A stretch of 64,000 nucleotides of DNA from Clostridium uliginosum. Lineage in GTDB: Bacteria; Bacillota; Clostridia; Clostridiales; Clostridiaceae. This document shows positions 1 through 8,519 of the stretch, one piece after another. A model generated the notes under the pieces. The model had not been told where the DNA came from, did not search any database, and saw only the letters and a list, made by a program, of their open reading frames with translations. The stretch covers positions 36,214 through 100,213 of the forward strand of contig NZ_FOMG01000012.1 of NCBI RefSeq assembly GCF_900112485.1, read 5' to 3'. Within the stretch, counting starts at the first letter, position 1. Every line of letters starts with the position of its first letter. A program made the translations under genes and the position numbers.

Positions 1-1169
1 TTAGTGAAGGGGACAAAAATCCGATTTTAGAGAAATTAACCTCTGTCGACATGGAGAGGCTGAAACAAGCAGAACATAAAGTTACACCCCATCACACTGC
101 AAGCATGATATTTACATCTGGTACGACATCTATTCCTAAAGGCGTAATGCTTACTCATTATCAGCTTATGAATATTGCTATGGAATCTGTAGAACAAATG
201 AGATGGACAAAAGAAGATAAAATGTGCATATCATTACCTTTATTTCATTGCTTTGGATTAAGTGTTGGCTTTTTTGCTGGTCTGTATAAAGGATTTTGTA
301 TTTATTTATTGCCAGAGTTTTGTACATCATATGTTTTAAAATGTATTGATCAATATAAAATTACCATCTTAAATGGAGTTCCTACAATGTTTTTAGCTCT
401 ATTGAATAATCAAGAGAGGAAAAAATGTGATTTGTCATCTCTGAAATCGGGAATCATTGCTGGTTCTACAGTTTTTAAAGAGGATTATTTAAAGATACAA
501 AGAGAACTAAACTTTGAAAAATTACAGCAATCATATGGACAGACAGAAGCATCGCCATGTATTGCTTTTAATGATTATAATGAGTCCACTGATATTAAAT
601 GTGTTTCGGTTGGAAAAGTGATTTCTAATGTAGAACTTAAAATCATTAGTACAGAAGATAAACATGAATTAAAACCTTATGAGACTGGGGAAATCATCAT
701 TAAAGGATACAACGTAATGCAGGGATATTATAAACGTTCCGAGGAAAATTGTAAAAAGATTAAACAAGATGGATGGCTTTATACGGATGATATTGGGTAT
801 ATCGACAATGACGGGAACCTTTATATCACAGGAAGAAAACAGGAAATTATAATACGCTCTGGAGAAAATATTTCACCAAAGGAAATTGAAGATGTCATTA
901 TGAGATATCCTGATATTTTTCAGACAAAGGTATTTGGAATACCAGCACCTGTTGTACAAGAAGAAATAGTTGCCTGCATTATCAGTAGTGATAAAAAATT
1001 TCAGACCAATAAGTTAAGAGAGCATTTGAAAAAATACTTGGCTGATTATAAAATCCCAAAATATATTTATGACTTCCGAAAATTTCCGTTAAATTCTAAT
1101 GGGAAAATTAATATAAAACAATTAAAAGAAGAAATTCAATTAAGAATAAAAAAGGAGGAATATCTGTGA
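1..1169 (+). CDS. Acyl-CoA synthetase (AMP-forming), CaiC/CarB-like, 5' partial
   Basis: Activates a carboxylic acid to its acyl-CoA with ATP. The reading frame is open to the window edge (codons from base 3), so the N-terminus is missing and about 389 residues are visible, against roughly 500-520 for the family. Visible core motifs are the phosphate loop FTSGTTSIPKGV, the YGQTEASP motif, LYTDDIGYIDNDG followed by GRKQEIIIRSGENISPKEIE, and the C-terminal NSNGKINIK with the catalytic lysine. The stop overlaps the acyl-CoA dehydrogenase start (GTGA), so the two are translationally coupled. The neighbours point to an enoyl-CoA reduction pathway for a carnitine-like or aryl-acrylate-like acid. 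The substrate itself cannot be read from the sequence. Confidence 0.9.
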   Translation, partial: SEGDKNPILEKLTSVDMERLKQAEHKVTPHHTASMIFTSGTTSIPKGVMLTHYQLMNIAMESVEQMRWTKEDKMCISLPLFHCFGLSVGFFAGLYKGFCIYLLPEFCTSYVLKCIDQYKITILNGVPTMFLALLNNQERKKCDLSSLKSGIIAGSTVFKEDYLKIQRELNFEKLQQSYGQTEASPCIAFNDYNESTDIKCVSVGKVISNVELKIISTEDKHELKPYETGEIIIKGYNVMQGYYKRSEENCKKIKQDGWLYTDDIGYIDNDGNLYITGRKQEIIIRSGENISPKEIEDVIMRYPDIFQTKVFGIPAPVVQEEIVACIISSDKKFQTNKLREHLKKYLADYKIPKYIYDFRKFPLNSNGKINIKQLKEEIQLRIKKEEYL

Positions 1170-2305
1170 TTTTAACAGAACAGCATGAGTTAATCAGAAA
1201 ATTAGCAAGGGATTTTGCTGAAAAAGAATTAACATCAGATATTTTAGATGAAATTGAAGCAACTGGAACCTTTCCAGAAGATATTTTGAACAAAATGGCA
1301 AAGGCTGGTTTCTTTGGAATAAAAGCTCCAAGAGAGTTAGGTGGTGTAGGAGCTGATAATCGTGCATATGTAATTGTAATGGAAGAGATTGCAAGAGTTA
1401 GTGCAGTTGCTAGTATTTATGTTTCTTCGCCAAATTCCCTTTCAGGAGGACCACTGCTATTATCAGGAAATGATGCGCAAAAAGAAAAGTATTTAAGACC
1501 GGTTGCAACTGGAGAAAAGAAACTTGCATTTGCATTAACAGAACCAGGAGCTGGTTCTGATTCAAGTGGAATGACTACGACAGCAGTAGAAGATGGTGAT
1601 TACTTCATATTAAATGGACGTAAAACCTTTATTACAATGGCACCTTTAGCAGACTTTGCTGTAGTTTATGCCAAGACTGATGTAACTAAAGGAGCAAAAG
1701 GTATTTCTGCTTTTATTATTGATATGAAACAGGAAGGCGTATCTTGTGGTAAAGCAGAAAATAAAATGGGAGTTATAGGATGCGCTACTAGTGATATCAT
1801 CATGCAAAATGTTAGAGTTCATAAAAGTAATCTTTTAGGAGAATTGAATAAGGGATTTATAAATGCTATGAAAACTCTTGATACAGGACGTATTGGTGTA
1901 GCAGCTCAATCGATAGGGGTAGCACAGGCAGCTTTAGATGAATCTATTAAGTATGCTAAAGAAAGAAAGCAGTTTGGAAAAAGAATTGGAGATTTTGAAG
2001 CTATCGGTTTTATGATTGCAGATATGGCAACAAAGTTGAAAGCTGCTAAAGGGCTTGTTTATGATGCTGCTTATTTGAAGGATATAAATAAAGATGCGTC
2101 TATGGCAGCGTCTATGGCTAAATATTATGCAGCAGAAACTTGTAATGAAATTTGTGGTAAGGCTGTCCAAATTCATGGTGGTTATGGATTTATGAAAGAA
2201 TATAAAGTAGAGCGTTTATATAGAGACTGTAGAGTATTTACTATTTATGAGGGAACTTCACAGATACAACAAATGGTAATTGCTCGTAATTTATTAAAAA
2301 AGTAA
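1166..2305 (+). CDS. Acyl-CoA dehydrogenase / enoyl-CoA reductase (CaiA/CarC/Bcd family)
   Basis: FAD enzyme of the acyl-CoA dehydrogenase family, 379 residues, full family length. FAD/substrate signatures are ALTEPGAGSDSSGM near residue 127 and QIHGGYGF near 333. The catalytic glutamate lies in IYEGTSQIQ near residue 362. The GTG start follows AAAGGAGGA with good spacing and overlaps the ligase stop by 4 bases. With etfB and a ferredoxin-fused etfA directly downstream, it probably works as a reductase of an enoyl-CoA, taking electrons through the Etf. Butyryl-CoA dehydrogenase is an alternative, but no crotonase, thiolase or hydroxybutyryl-CoA dehydrogenase gene is nearby, whereas a ligase and a CoA transferase are. 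Confidence 0.88.
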   Translation: MILTEQHELIRKLARDFAEKELTSDILDEIEATGTFPEDILNKMAKAGFFGIKAPRELGGVGADNRAYVIVMEEIARVSAVASIYVSSPNSLSGGPLLLSGNDAQKEKYLRPVATGEKKLAFALTEPGAGSDSSGMTTTAVEDGDYFILNGRKTFITMAPLADFAVVYAKTDVTKGAKGISAFIIDMKQEGVSCGKAENKMGVIGCATSDIIMQNVRVHKSNLLGELNKGFINAMKTLDTGRIGVAAQSIGVAQAALDESIKYAKERKQFGKRIGDFEAIGFMIADMATKLKAAKGLVYDAAYLKDINKDASMAASMAKYYAAETCNEICGKAVQIHGGYGFMKEYKVERLYRDCRVFTIYEGTSQIQQMVIARNLLKK

Positions 2306-2323
2306 GAAGGAGAGTAATAAATT

Positions 2324-3109
2324 ATGAAAATTTTAGTATGTGTAAAACAGGTACCTGACACAAATGAAGTGAAAATTGATCCTGTAAAAGGTACGTTAAT
2401 AAGAGATGGAGTTCCTAGTATTTTAAATCCTGATGATGCTAATGCATTGGAAGCTGCACTGGCTATAAAAGATAGTAATCCTGAGACAACAGTAACGGTA
2501 TTAACTATGGGACCACCACAGGCAAATGTTATGTTGCGGGAATGCCTGGCTATGGGAGCTGATCAAGCATATTTGTTAAGCGATCGTGCGTTTGGTGGAG
2601 CTGATACCTGTGCAACATCTACAACTATTGCAGCTGGTATTAAAAATATTGGTGATGTAGATATTATTTTCGCAGGAAGACAGGCTATTGATGGTGATAC
2701 TGCTCAAGTTGGACCACAGGTAGCACAAAGGCTAGGATTACCAGTGGTGACTTATGTGCAGGATATAAAACTTGAAGGGGATAAGGTAATTGTGCAAAGG
2801 CAGATGGAAGATGGATATGAAGTGCTTGAAGTACAAACTCCTTGTTTGTTAACTGCTGTAAAAGAATTAAATGAGCCAAGATATATGAGCATGTATGGCA
2901 TCGTTGACGCGTATAAAAAAGAAATTCCTATGTGGAATCATGAAGATGTATCATTAAATCCGAAAGAGTGTGGTTTAAATGCATCACCAACACAAGTATT
3001 CCGTTCATTTACACCAGCACCAAAAGGGAAAGGTGAAATGTTAAAAGGTCCTGTAAATGAAATGGTATCCAGTCTTATTTCCAGACTGGAAGAAAAACAT
3101 GTGTTATAG
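2324..3109 (+). CDS. etfB: Electron transfer flavoprotein beta subunit (EtfB/FixA)
   Basis: Small subunit of the Etf heterodimer, 261 residues. It starts MKILVCVKQVPDTNEVKIDP, the family hallmark, and carries GRQAIDGDTAQVGPQ near residue 122, which contributes to the flavin/nucleotide site. It lies 18 bases after the dehydrogenase and 15 bases before etfA, with a GAAGGAG ribosome binding site. Established knowledge: EtfB in clostridial bifurcating complexes binds the bifurcating FAD and NADH. Bifurcation here is inferred from the ferredoxin domain on its partner and is not shown directly. Confidence 0.92.
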   Translation: MKILVCVKQVPDTNEVKIDPVKGTLIRDGVPSILNPDDANALEAALAIKDSNPETTVTVLTMGPPQANVMLRECLAMGADQAYLLSDRAFGGADTCATSTTIAAGIKNIGDVDIIFAGRQAIDGDTAQVGPQVAQRLGLPVVTYVQDIKLEGDKVIVQRQMEDGYEVLEVQTPCLLTAVKELNEPRYMSMYGIVDAYKKEIPMWNHEDVSLNPKECGLNASPTQVFRSFTPAPKGKGEMLKGPVNEMVSSLISRLEEKHVL

Positions 3110-3124
3110 AAAGGACGGATTAAA

Positions 3125-4306
3125 ATGGCTATAAAAGTTTTAAAAGAGAAATGCAAAGGATGTACTAAATGTGTAAAAAATTGTCCTTTTAGTGCAATCA
3201 CTATGGAAAATAAAATTGCTGTTATTGGGGCCTCTTGTACTGGATGTGGTGTTTGTGTAAAAGAGTGCCCGTTTGAAGCAATCGAAAAAGTGGAAGAAGA
3301 AAAAGAAGCAGTTGACTTAAGTGCCTATAAAGGTGTCTGGGTATTTGCGGAACAACGTCAGGGAGAAATTATGCAAGTAGCGATTGAATTACTTGGCGAA
3401 GGTAAGAAATTGGCAAAAGAAGTTGGAACAGAACTGTGTGCAGTTTTATGTGGAAACAATATTAGTGGACTAGCAGATAAATTATTTGCTTATGGTGCTG
3501 ATAAAGTTTATGTAGCCGATAATCCAGAATTAGAAAACTATCGTACTGATGCCTATACAAAAGTAATTTTTGAAGCGATTTCTATATATAAACCAGAAAT
3601 TGTATTATTGGGAGCTACCCATATAGGACGTGATTTAGGTCCATGTCTTGCTGTAAAATGTAATACTGGATTAACAGCTGACTGTACTAAACTCGAAATC
3701 GATCCAGAAGATAAAAAAATTAAACAAACTAGACCAGCTTTTGGTGGAAATCTTATGGCTACTATCATTTGTCCAAACAATCGTCCACAGATGTCTACGG
3801 TAAGACCTGGTGTTATGGATAAGGCTATTTATACAGAAGGTCGTAAAGGGGAACTTATAAAACTGGATGTAGAATTTAAAAAAGGTGATATAAGAACAAA
3901 GGTTCTTGAGATTGTAAAAAAAGCAGGAGAAATGGTTTCATTAACTGATGCAGAAATTATTGTTTCAGGTGGTATGGGTATTGGAAAACAAGAAGGTTTT
4001 GAATTGTTAAAGCAGTTGGCAGATACATTAGGTGGAACTATTGCTTCCACAAGAGCATGTGTGGATGCAGGATGGATTGATCATTCATATCAAGTAGGTC
4101 AAACAGGTACAACTGTAAAACCTAAAATTTATTTTGCATGTGGTATTTCCGGTGCTATTCAACATTTGTCAGGTATGCAGAATTCTGATTATATTGTAGC
4201 CATCAATAAAAATGAAAATGCTCCTATTTTTGAGGTAGCCGATTATGGTATTGTTGGTGATTTATATGAGGTGATTCCTGTAATTTTGGAAGAACTGAAA
4301 AAATAA
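3125..4306 (+). CDS. etfA: Electron transfer flavoprotein alpha subunit with N-terminal 2[4Fe-4S] ferredoxin domain
   Basis: 393 residues, about 70 longer than a plain EtfA. Residues 1-56 form a ferredoxin-like domain with two cysteine clusters, [12 protein letters not shown] and [12 protein letters not shown]. The rest is EtfA, with [11 protein letters not shown] near residue 160 and the FAD domain at about 265-390 ([31 protein letters not shown]). This architecture is known from Acetobacterium woodii CarE and related bifurcating Etfs. It is the large partner of EtfB and probably links the acyl-CoA reductase to ferredoxin and NADH. Confidence 0.92.
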   Translation: MAIKVLKEKCKGCTKCVKNCPFSAITMENKIAVIGASCTGCGVCVKECPFEAIEKVEEEKEAVDLSAYKGVWVFAEQRQGEIMQVAIELLGEGKKLAKEVGTELCAVLCGNNISGLADKLFAYGADKVYVADNPELENYRTDAYTKVIFEAISIYKPEIVLLGATHIGRDLGPCLAVKCNTGLTADCTKLEIDPEDKKIKQTRPAFGGNLMATIICPNNRPQMSTVRPGVMDKAIYTEGRKGELIKLDVEFKKGDIRTKVLEIVKKAGEMVSLTDAEIIVSGGMGIGKQEGFELLKQLADTLGGTIASTRACVDAGWIDHSYQVGQTGTTVKPKIYFACGISGAIQHLSGMQNSDYIVAINKNENAPIFEVADYGIVGDLYEVIPVILEELKK

Positions 4307-4365
4307 TTAACGATAATTAAAATATATTAAATAATATTAAATAATAAATTAGGGGGAATTGAATT

Positions 4366-5595
4366 ATGAGTAATAAACCATTGTCAGGAGTAAAGGTTGT
4401 TGAATTGGCAACATTTATAGCAGCTGCAACAGCAGGACGTTTTCTTGCAGATTTAGGCGCAGACGTTATAAAGATAGAAAGTGCGAAGGGTGATCCTCTT
4501 CGTTATACAGCACCAAGTGAAGGAAGACCTCTAGATATGTATGAAAATACTACATGGGATCTAGAAAATGGTAATAAACGTTGTATTTCTTTGAATATGA
4601 AAACTTCAGAAGGAAAAGATGCGTTCTTTAAATTATTGGATACAACAGATATTTTAATTACAAATTGGAGACCTCAAGCTTTAAAGCGTGCCGAATTGGA
4701 TTATGAAAATTTAAAAAAGAGATATCCAAGCTTAGTTTATGCAATGTGTACAGGCTATGGAGAATATGGTCCTGATAAGGATTTACCAGGATTTGATTTT
4801 ACTGCATTTTTTGCAAGAGGAGGATATCTTGAAACATTGCGTCAAAAGGGATCTGTTCCTATGAATGTTGTACCTGGATTAGGAGATCACAATGTAGGTA
4901 TGAATCTTGTTGCTGGTATTTTAGCTGCATTGTATCAAGCAAAAAATACAGGAAAAGGTGAGAAAGTCACTACAAGTTTATTCCAAAGTGCTGTTTTTAA
5001 TATGGGAATGATGGTTCAAGCAGCTCAATATAAAGACACAGGAATTCCATATCCTGTAAATATTCGTGAAGCAGATAATCCTTTTAATTCTGCATGGGAA
5101 ACAAAAGAAGGAAGATATATACAAACATGTATGCCAGATTACAATACGTACTATAAGAAGTTCATGAGTGCTATCGGCAGAACTGATTTAGTAGATTGTG
5201 AGAAATATTTCCCAATTCAAAATTTGCAAAAAGCTGGAATAGGATACGAGGTTTATGACATTGTTATGGAGAGTATGAAAACTATGACAATAGCTGAGTG
5301 TAGTGAAAAATTAAAAGCAGCGGATGTTCCTTTTAGTGTTGCACAATCATGGGAAGAAATTCTGGAAGATAAACAGGCATGGGCCAATGAATGTTTCTAT
5401 AGCATGAAATATGAAAATGGTAATGTAAGAACATTGGTTAGACCACCTGTTAATTTTAGTGAAATGGGAGAACCGGATTATGCACATGGTCCAATGATTG
5501 GTGAGCAGGGTAAAGATATTTTAAAGGAAATTGGGTATACAGATGAGGAAATCAGCAACCTAATTAATAATAAAACACTTTATATTATGAAATAA
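4366..5595 (+). CDS. CaiB/BaiF-type (family III) CoA transferase
   Basis: Moves CoA between a product acyl-CoA and an incoming acid, saving ATP once the ligase has primed the cycle. 409 residues, typical of CaiB. It opens with PLSGVKVVELATFIAAATAGRFLADLGADVIKIES, with the family's conserved G-ADVIK-E core. The family catalytic aspartate is expected in the GFDFTAFFARGG region near residue 145. The start has AGGGGGAATTG upstream; 59 bases separate it from etfA, so it may share the operon. Its substrate is unknown: carnitine/crotonobetaine, bile acid and arylacrylate enzymes share this fold. Confidence 0.88.
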   Translation: MSNKPLSGVKVVELATFIAAATAGRFLADLGADVIKIESAKGDPLRYTAPSEGRPLDMYENTTWDLENGNKRCISLNMKTSEGKDAFFKLLDTTDILITNWRPQALKRAELDYENLKKRYPSLVYAMCTGYGEYGPDKDLPGFDFTAFFARGGYLETLRQKGSVPMNVVPGLGDHNVGMNLVAGILAALYQAKNTGKGEKVTTSLFQSAVFNMGMMVQAAQYKDTGIPYPVNIREADNPFNSAWETKEGRYIQTCMPDYNTYYKKFMSAIGRTDLVDCEKYFPIQNLQKAGIGYEVYDIVMESMKTMTIAECSEKLKAADVPFSVAQSWEEILEDKQAWANECFYSMKYENGNVRTLVRPPVNFSEMGEPDYAHGPMIGEQGKDILKEIGYTDEEISNLINNKTLYIMK

Positions 5596-6059
5596 TAAGA
5601 GGATTCAATCGTCCTTGTAATGTTATATCAATATTCAGTTAGTTTACCACAACTTTATACAATGATATTGCATAAAAATAAAGTTATTATGTGACATTAA
5701 TTCTGTTAGGGTGTTATGAAAAAATATCTTAACTTTCATAAAATTTCTCGTTCTTTGAAAATTATATAAGTTTGGTAGACTTATTTTTATGAGTCCAGGT
5801 TTGAATAGTAACATGAGAAGCTCTTATATTTGATGTTGTTAAAAGAAACTATTGATATTTTTGATTAGCACGTTTATCTAAAGCAAACTTATATAATTTG
5901 GCATAATATCAACAATTATATTTTACTTTTGTTTTGTTCATTGTTCTTCTCCTTTCAAGGGGATATTAGGTTCTTGTCAAATTTATTGTATTTCCCAAGA
6001 TTGAGAAGATCAATGTTCATATAATTTAATAGAACGAAAAAAATAGTGAGGAGAAAGTT
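5596..6059. other. 464-base gap: transposase-like remnant, no intact gene
   Basis: Between the CoA transferase and the PTS-like gene. It holds the decayed minus-strand reading frame listed at 5729-5941 and the ribosome binding site GTGAGGAGAAAG of the next gene. I see no clear terminator after the CoA transferase. Confidence 0.6.
5729..5941 (-). pseudogene. Decayed transposase-like ORF (N-terminal part)
   Basis: On the minus strand TTGAAAGGAGAAGAACA precedes an ATG at 5941. The single frame then reads 71 codons with internal stops TGA, TAG and TAA and a final TAA at 5729. The segments between stops look protein-like: MNKTKVKYNC, YYAKLYKFALDKRANQKYQ, then a piece containing NIRASHVTIQTWTHKNK, which resembles the helix-turn-helix (T-x-S-H-x-T-x-x-x-W) of DDE transposases. 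The family is not identified. A good ribosome binding site on a dead frame suggests recent decay. Confidence 0.5.
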
Positions 6060-7115
6060 ATGGAAAATAATAAGATGACTTCTAAAGTATTTATGAACAA
6101 ATTATTAGTTGGATTAAGCATTGGTATTGTTGTTGCATTAATACCTAATGCATTATTTGGCGAATTATTAAAAGCAATAATTCCACACTTTGCACCAGCA
6201 CAAACTTTATTAAATGTAACAACACTTGGAATGATATTATCTCCAATGGTTATAGGTGTATGTATTGCAATGCAATTTGGATTAACTCCAATTCAAACAA
6301 CTGCTGTAGGAATGGCTGCTGTAGTTGGTTCTGGTGTTGCAAAAGTTGGCGAAAAAGGCACATTTACAGTTGCTGGTACAGGAGATGTTATAAATGTTGC
6401 AATTACGGCTGCTATTGCGGTAGGTCTTATACTACTTTTAGGAAACATGCTTAAAGCTTATACAATATTATTAGTTCCACCTATAGTTCTTATAGGTGCA
6501 GGAACTATGGGTATAATTACATTACCATATGTTAAACAATTAACATTAATGCTAGGTAATATAATAAATAATTTCACTACATTTCAACCAATGTTAATGG
6601 GAATATTAATTTCAATTTGTTTTGCATTCTTAATAGTATCACCATTTTCAGCTGTTGCGGTTGCTACTGCAATTGCATTAAGTGGAATAGGATCAGGCGC
6701 TGCTAACTTAGGTATTGTAGCTGCAGGATTTGGACTAGCTATATGCGGATGGAAAGTAAATTCATTTGGTACATCAGTTGCACATTTCTTAGGTTCACCT
6801 AAGATGCAAATGGTTAATTTAATTAAGAAACCAATAATGATGATTCCTATACTATGTAATGCGGCAATACTGGGAGCATTAGCTGGAATATTTAATATTC
6901 AAGGAACTCCGATGTCAGCTGGTTTTGGTATATCAGGATTGATAGGACCTATAAATGCTATTAATTTAATGGGAGGATATACTCCTAAGAACATAATAAT
7001 AATATCGTTAATATTTGTAGTTATTCCAGTAGCATTAGCAATATTATTTAACTATGTATTTACTAAAGTTGTTAAAATAGTAACAGGAGAAGATTATAAA
7101 TTAACTTTTGAATAA
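6060..7115 (+). CDS. PTS_EIIC_2-type membrane transporter (orphan EIIC-like)
   Basis: Integral membrane protein of 351 residues with about nine hydrophobic segments, rich in Gly and Ala. It resembles the PTS sugar transporter subunit IIC family (Pfam PTS_EIIC_2) common in clostridia. No EIIA or EIIB gene is adjacent, so phosphotransfer is not supported by context and the substrate is unknown. The start follows GTGAGGAGAAAGTT. It is 72 bases upstream of the D-2-hydroxyacid dehydrogenase on the same strand; a joint role in hydroxy-acid handling is only a guess. Confidence 0.72.
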   Translation: MENNKMTSKVFMNKLLVGLSIGIVVALIPNALFGELLKAIIPHFAPAQTLLNVTTLGMILSPMVIGVCIAMQFGLTPIQTTAVGMAAVVGSGVAKVGEKGTFTVAGTGDVINVAITAAIAVGLILLLGNMLKAYTILLVPPIVLIGAGTMGIITLPYVKQLTLMLGNIINNFTTFQPMLMGILISICFAFLIVSPFSAVAVATAIALSGIGSGAANLGIVAAGFGLAICGWKVNSFGTSVAHFLGSPKMQMVNLIKKPIMMIPILCNAAILGALAGIFNIQGTPMSAGFGISGLIGPINAINLMGGYTPKNIIIISLIFVVIPVALAILFNYVFTKVVKIVTGEDYKLTFE

Positions 7116-7187
7116 AATATAAGTAGAGTTTTAAGGCTATTACTATATTACTTCATAAATTAATATAAGAGAAGGGAAAGGTTAGTT

Positions 7188-8174
7188 ATGAAAATAGTAG
7201 CTTATTGTGTTAGATTAGATGAAATGAGTAGTTTTGAAAAATTTTCTAAGAAGTATGATCATGATGTTAAAATAGTAAAGGAATCTTTTAGTCCTGCAAC
7301 AGCTAATTTAGCTGAAGGATATGATGCAGTATGTATATTGGGAAATTGCACAGCTAATAGAGAAGCTATTGAAATGATTTCGAAGTTAGGGGTAAAATAT
7401 TTAGCAACACGTTCTGCAGGATTCAATAATATAGATTTAGAAGCAGCTAAAGAAGTAGGAATAGAGGTATCAAATGTTCCTGCATATTCACCAAATGCAG
7501 TAGGAGAATTTGCAGTAGCAGTTACTTTATGCTTAGCTAGAAACTTTAAGCAAGCCTTTAAGAGAGTTGAATTACAAGATTTCTCTTTAGGTGGATTAAT
7601 AGGCTTTGAATTAAGAAATAAAACCATAGGATTTATTGGAACAGGAAGAGTAGGACAAACAGCTATAAAAGCTTTCAGTGGATTTGGATGTAAGATGATA
7701 GGATATGATTTATATCCAAATGATAATGTAGCAAAGTATTTAGAATATAAGACTTTAGCTGAGGTTTTGGCAGAAGCGGATATAATTTCATTACATTGCC
7801 CATTAACAGAGGACAATTTACACTTAATTAATGAAGAAACTATAGCAAAGATGAAGGATGGAGCAATTTTAATTAATACATCAAGAGGACAACTTGTAGA
7901 TTCTAGAGCATTAATTGAAGGATTAAAAAGTGGTAAGATAGGTGGAGCTGCTATTGATGTATATGAGAATGAGTATGGTATATTCCACTATAATCATGAA
8001 AATGATATAATTAAAGATGAAAATTTACTAACATTAAAATCATTGCCAAATGTTATAGTAACATCTCATTATGCTTTCTATACAGATGAAGCAGTTACAA
8101 ATATGGTAGAGTATTCTCTCCAAAACCTTTATGAATTCGAAAAGACTAATACATGTAAAAATAAATTAGTATAA
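7188..8174 (+). CDS. D-2-hydroxyacid dehydrogenase (D-lactate dehydrogenase type)
   Basis: NAD-dependent reduction of a 2-oxoacid (pyruvate or similar) to the D-hydroxyacid. 328 residues. The Rossmann motif GFIGTGRVGQ is near residue 149, followed by SLHCPLTEDN, the INTSRGQLVD block with the catalytic Arg, and IDVYENEYG with the catalytic Glu. The catalytic His is in TSHYAFYTDEAV, where the usual P is replaced by S. GAAGGGAAAGG is the ribosome binding site. The family also includes VanH-like and hydroxyisocaproate dehydrogenases, so the exact substrate is uncertain. Confidence 0.87.
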   Translation: MKIVAYCVRLDEMSSFEKFSKKYDHDVKIVKESFSPATANLAEGYDAVCILGNCTANREAIEMISKLGVKYLATRSAGFNNIDLEAAKEVGIEVSNVPAYSPNAVGEFAVAVTLCLARNFKQAFKRVELQDFSLGGLIGFELRNKTIGFIGTGRVGQTAIKAFSGFGCKMIGYDLYPNDNVAKYLEYKTLAEVLAEADIISLHCPLTEDNLHLINEETIAKMKDGAILINTSRGQLVDSRALIEGLKSGKIGGAAIDVYENEYGIFHYNHENDIIKDENLLTLKSLPNVIVTSHYAFYTDEAVTNMVEYSLQNLYEFEKTNTCKNKLV

Positions 8175-8519
8175 AATAAAAAATAATCAAAAAAGTGTCA
8201 AAATAACCTATGTAAATAATATGTTTTTAGTTTAAATACCAAAGGAGAAATAGAATACTATAATATAAGAAGTTATCTATAATAATTATTTAGCTTTTGA
8301 ATATGGGGACAATAAAATATAAACTTTTCTTTTAAATTTAAACTAATATTACAATATAAAATAAATATTAAATATAAGCGATTAATAACTTGTCTTAATC
8401 ATAGTTATTAATCGCTTATATTATTGTAAAAAATCTGTGATGAAAATTATTTGAAGATTAGGCGCTGTTTTAATATCAAAACGGTTTTAAAACAGCACCA
8501 AAGATTAAAATTGCATATA
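8175..8519. other. 345-base gap with two palindromes, no gene
   Basis: AT-rich spacer between convergent genes. It holds the 20-base inverted repeat at 8371-8422 and a second 10-base inverted repeat at 8464-8496 (GCTGTTTTAA / TTAAAACAGC). Neither has a clean T-run. Confidence 0.6.
8371..8422. terminator. Perfect 20-bp inverted repeat, probable bidirectional terminator
   Basis: AATATAAGCGATTAATAACT at 8371-8390 is exactly complementary to 8403-8422, with a 12-base loop. It lies between convergent genes, where a bidirectional terminator is expected. Only short T stretches follow on either strand, so an operator or decayed repeat is possible. Confidence 0.5.

Noticed and set aside
7259..7816. 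185-codon minus-strand open frame inside the D-hydroxyacid dehydrogenase gene
   Set aside because: Shadow of a gene with full family motifs on the plus strand; no ribosome binding site.
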